A stretch of DNA of 64,000 nt from Jeotgalibacillus proteolyticus. Its GTDB lineage: Bacteria; Bacillota; Bacilli; Bacillales; Jeotgalibacillaceae. The notes beneath the pieces are model-generated. The model saw only the letters and a program-made list of their open reading frames with translations, ran no database searches and was not told where the DNA came from. The stretch lies in NCBI RefSeq assembly GCF_002926065.1, contig NZ_PREZ01000006.1, positions 238,773-302,772 on the forward strand, written 5' to 3'. The position numbers and the translations under genes are program-made. Of this stretch, positions 61,885 through 64,000 are shown piece after piece; the first letter of the stretch is position 1; every line of letters starts with the position of its first letter.

Positions 61885-62218
61885 ATCACTGATCTCCTTT
61901 TATCTATCATCTTTTATTTCACTTTTCATCCGATATTGCATGTTCATGTCAAAACAATTAGAGACACGTATATAGTTAATGTACCATGTTACAACGCATA
62001 ATTCACTTATTAGAAAAAAAGCAATGCTTATTATCGATATTTCCTGAGAAATAATTTTGAAAAAGCCTGATAGAAAAATGAGGCTGAGACAACTAGTAGT
62101 CTCAACCTCGTTCGTCCGGTTCACAGCTCTTCAGGTAACCCTTGCCTCTGGGCGGGGGCTTGCCTCCGTGCTCCTCACGTTTCTAACATATTCGTTATCT
62201 CCAAGACTCTCATGTGGT
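61885..62218. other. wal operon promoter region
   Basis: A TTGACA (minus strand, about 61947-61952) is a possible -35 for walR, but the -10 is not clear. The M23 gene terminator at 62075 and a GC-rich patch (62140-62175) make up the rest. Confidence 0.4.
62075..62105 (-). terminator. Terminator of the M23 peptidase gene
   Basis: GAGGTTGAGAC pairs with GTCTCAGCCTC, followed by ATTTTTC on the minus strand. Third member of the GGCTGAGAC hairpin family. Confidence 0.8.
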
Positions 62219-63673
62219 TTATAGATAGTCCATCGGGTTTTCAAGTTCTCCATTCAAATGCACCTCAAAGTGCAAGTGAACACCGGTTGAAAAACCAGTA
62301 TTTCCCATAACTCCTAAGGACTCTCCCTGTTTAACCGTTTGGCCAGGCGTTACATGGATCTTATCGAGGTGGGCATAGGTCGTGCGAAGCCCATTATTAT
62401 GATCAATGACTACCTTATTTCCATAGTCGCCCTCATAGGCAGCAGAGATTACTGTCCCATTGTCTGCTGCTTTGATCGTTAAATCATCAGCGCCGGCAAT
62501 ATCGATGCCTTTATGGAAGCTGCCCCACCTTGGTCCCTGATGACTTGAGATCTTTCCGCCATTAGCCGGCCATATAAATGAGCCAGCCCCCTTAGAAGGA
62601 ATTTCCTTTGTTCCCTCTATTATTACCTCGTTGACCGGCATCTTGCTAATCTCTGCATCGGCTGTTTTTTTAGCCGTCTCTTTGCCGTCAGTTTCTTCGG
62701 TTTGAAGAGTGAGAACCCGCTCTCCCTCTTTCCCTTTTTGCTTCACGCTTGTTTCACCGATTGGCATGGTATCGTCTTCAACCACTTCTTCTTTAAAATC
62801 AATGCTTTCTTTTACTCTTGTTTCTTTTTTAACATGAACCTTTACCCCTTCTTTTTGAACGGTGACTGCTACTTCACTGCCAGGCTTAAGTTCGCCATCC
62901 GTTAAAGAAGGGTTTAATTGTTCAAATTCTTCTTGGTCCATATCGTATTTTTCAATGATCTTTTCAACGGTGTCTTCTTCAGAAGCCTTATGAACGGTCT
63001 CACTTTTCAGACCTTTAAGCATAATCTTTGCTGCTTTTTCAGGCGAAACTAATTTATCAGGGGAAACCGCTTCTTCCTTCGGCTCTTCAAAGCCCTCCAC
63101 TTCGATCTCAGTAATTCTTGTTTCATCTACCTTCAAATCGGGTAGCGAAGAAGAGTCCTGCTTTTCGTATTGGTCCAGTTCTTCTTTTGGTATAGCACTT
63201 TCCTTAATCAGGCGGAGAGCTTCCTTCGCTTCCTTCTCTCCTGCCACATGGGCTGCTGTCTGTCCGTTCAGCTTAAGGGTCTTCGCTTCTGTCTGAAACG
63301 CAGCAGAGGCCTGTAATTCCTTTAACACGCCGTCATCATTTGTACTAGGATTAAACACCTGCTCAGGTATCGTAACAATTTCATCCTTTAAAGAGAGCAA
63401 GGAAGTAAGCTCAAATTCTTCTGTCAGCTTGTCTTTTTGGGCGTCCACCCATCCCTTAACCGACTCTTCCTCCGATACTGCTCCTACATACTGGTCCCCG
63501 GAATACACATGATACAGCGTACTAAGGTCATTTTTCGCTTTTGTATCCGCAAGGACTGTTCCTCCCACCAGAATGGATAGCATTGTCGCCGCTCCGATTA
63601 TGACCTGAAACACTCTAGTTGAAAATCTATTAGACTTTATTGCCTCTTTTTTAAATGGATTACTGCTTTTCAT
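62219..63673 (-). CDS. Secreted LysM/G5/M23 peptidoglycan endopeptidase
   Basis: This 484-residue exported protein has a signal/anchor helix (FQVIIGAATMLSILVGGTVLA, about 22-42), a helical middle with a LysM-like motif (DTVEKIIEKYDMDQEEFEQLNP), a G5 domain (VHVKKETRVKESIDFKEEVV...NEVIIEGTKE) and a C-terminal M23 zinc peptidase (SFHKGIDIAG, HLHFEVHLNG). It cuts peptidoglycan crosslinks. It lies upstream of walR and a WalR-like box is seen 120 bases before its start, so WalR control is plausible. Confidence 0.92.
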   Translation of the reverse strand: MKSSNPFKKEAIKSNRFSTRVFQVIIGAATMLSILVGGTVLADTKAKNDLSTLYHVYSGDQYVGAVSEEESVKGWVDAQKDKLTEEFELTSLLSLKDEIVTIPEQVFNPSTNDDGVLKELQASAAFQTEAKTLKLNGQTAAHVAGEKEAKEALRLIKESAIPKEELDQYEKQDSSSLPDLKVDETRITEIEVEGFEEPKEEAVSPDKLVSPEKAAKIMLKGLKSETVHKASEEDTVEKIIEKYDMDQEEFEQLNPSLTDGELKPGSEVAVTVQKEGVKVHVKKETRVKESIDFKEEVVEDDTMPIGETSVKQKGKEGERVLTLQTEETDGKETAKKTADAEISKMPVNEVIIEGTKEIPSKGAGSFIWPANGGKISSHQGPRWGSFHKGIDIAGADDLTIKAADNGTVISAAYEGDYGNKVVIDHNNGLRTTYAHLDKIHVTPGQTVKQGESLGVMGNTGFSTGVHLHFEVHLNGELENPMDYL

Positions 63674-63791
63674 TTGCTGCTCCCTTCACATTCCCTCGAG
63701 AATAAAAAAATAGAACCCTAAAAATAGCGTCCGTTTTTACACCCAACAAATGTACCATATGAAAAAATGAAAGAAACCCTTTCAGGGCAAC

Positions 63792-63808
63792 TGTAAAGGA
63801 ACTGTAGT
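63792..63808. promoter_or_regulatory. WalR-box-like direct repeat upstream of M23 peptidase
   Basis: TGTAAA-GGAAC-TGTAGT fits TGTWAH-N5-TGTWAH with one mismatch in the second half. It lies about 120 bases from the M23 start and reads on the opposite strand. Confidence 0.4.
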
Positions 63809-63900
63809 ATTCCATAGAAATGATGGAAACGCAGGAAATTTGAAGCATCATTTTTTCTCCTATAAAGGACTATTGGAGGAATATATATCCGCTTTTTCCA

Positions 63901-63935
63901 TAAAAAAAAGATACACCACTAGCGCAGCGTATCTT
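63901..63935 (-). terminator. Terminator of the tRNA unit
   Basis: AAGATAC pairs with GTATCTT and is followed on the minus strand by TTTTTTTT, directly after the tRNA-Phe 3' end. Confidence 0.9.
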
Positions 63936-63937
63936 GA

Positions 63938-64000
63938 TGGCTTTGGACGGAATCGAACCGCCGACACATGGATTTTCAGTCCATTGCTCTACCAACTGAG
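63938..64000 (-). tRNA. trnF: tRNA-Phe (GAA), truncated by window end
   Basis: The minus strand shows the D arm (CTCAGTTGGTAGAG), anticodon stem-loop ATGGA-CTGAAAA-TCCAT with anticodon GAA, T arm with GGTTCGATTCC and 3' acceptor AAAGCCA. CCA is not encoded (TCA follows). The 5' acceptor half is beyond the window edge. Confidence 0.95.

Noticed and set aside
63660..63851. 63-codon minus-strand frame upstream of the M23 gene
   Set aside because: It lies in the promoter region, overlaps the M23 start and has no ribosome site.
1..64000. CRISPR arrays, T-box or classical riboswitches, insertion sequences
   Set aside because: I looked for regular spacer-repeat arrays, conserved leader motifs and transposase motifs and saw none.

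Overview
The window looks like a stretch of a Bacillaceae chromosome (endospore-forming, Bacillus-type). The evidence is the walR-walK-yycH-yycI-walJ block with an HtrA-type protease and a CxxH/CxxC protein, a five-gene spore-coat cluster laid out as in the B. subtilis yraG-yraF-adhB-yraE-yraD region, strong AGGAGG-type ribosome sites, TTG/GTG starts, a catabolite-response element and many U-tailed terminators. The right edge ends inside a minus-strand tRNA-Phe gene. The walR/rlmH block and a cluster of DnaA boxes place the right half in the replication-origin-proximal part of the chromosome.

Left part (1-23.5 kb): a CopD-type copper protein tail, DUF3231 and YkvR-like proteins, and three luciferase-like flavin monooxygenases. 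Two of these share a compact operon with an Rrf2 regulator, a DUF896 protein and the redox chaperone Hsp33. Next come GNAT genes and debris, a glycerate kinase plus DASS anion transporter pair, DUF1801 and a royal-jelly/yellow-family protein. The yra-like spore-coat cluster, a GyrI-like protein, a DUF2238 membrane protein and a zinc alcohol dehydrogenase follow. Two GH10 xylanases, one secreted and one cytosolic, each carry a cre-like operator.

Middle (23.8-39.5 kb): an accessory, defence-rich island lies directly downstream of rlmH. It contains a PLD-helicase-DUF3427 protein, a type ISP restriction-modification gene interrupted by two in-frame nonsense codons, an AAA ATPase/subtilisin pair of the IetAS type, a DUF262 (GmrSD-like) protein, and a three-gene phage- or plasmid-like module preceded by a leader terminator. 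The rlmH 3' end resembles the attachment site used by staphylococcal SCC elements.

Right part (39.7-64 kb): rlmH; a glpP-ugpC-ugpA-ugpE-ugpB-GDPD operon for glycerol-phosphate scavenging; a PAS-GGDEF cyclase; a secreted subtilisin; and a four-gene operon of a heme-oxygenase-like monooxygenase, a helical protein, a CarH-type B12-binding protein and a PAS-STAS protein. Then come the DnaA-box cluster, the CxxH protein, htrA, glutaminase, a TlpA-type thioredoxin, and the essential wal operon. A G5/M23 cell-wall peptidase and the tRNA close the window.

The observations I rank highest are the B12/PAS-STAS operon (a possible cobalamin-dependent stressosome branch with a phosphomimetic STAS site), the doubly stopped ISP gene, the defence island at rlmH, and the DnaA-box cluster. 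All functional calls rest on reading the sequence and recall of families; no database search was run.
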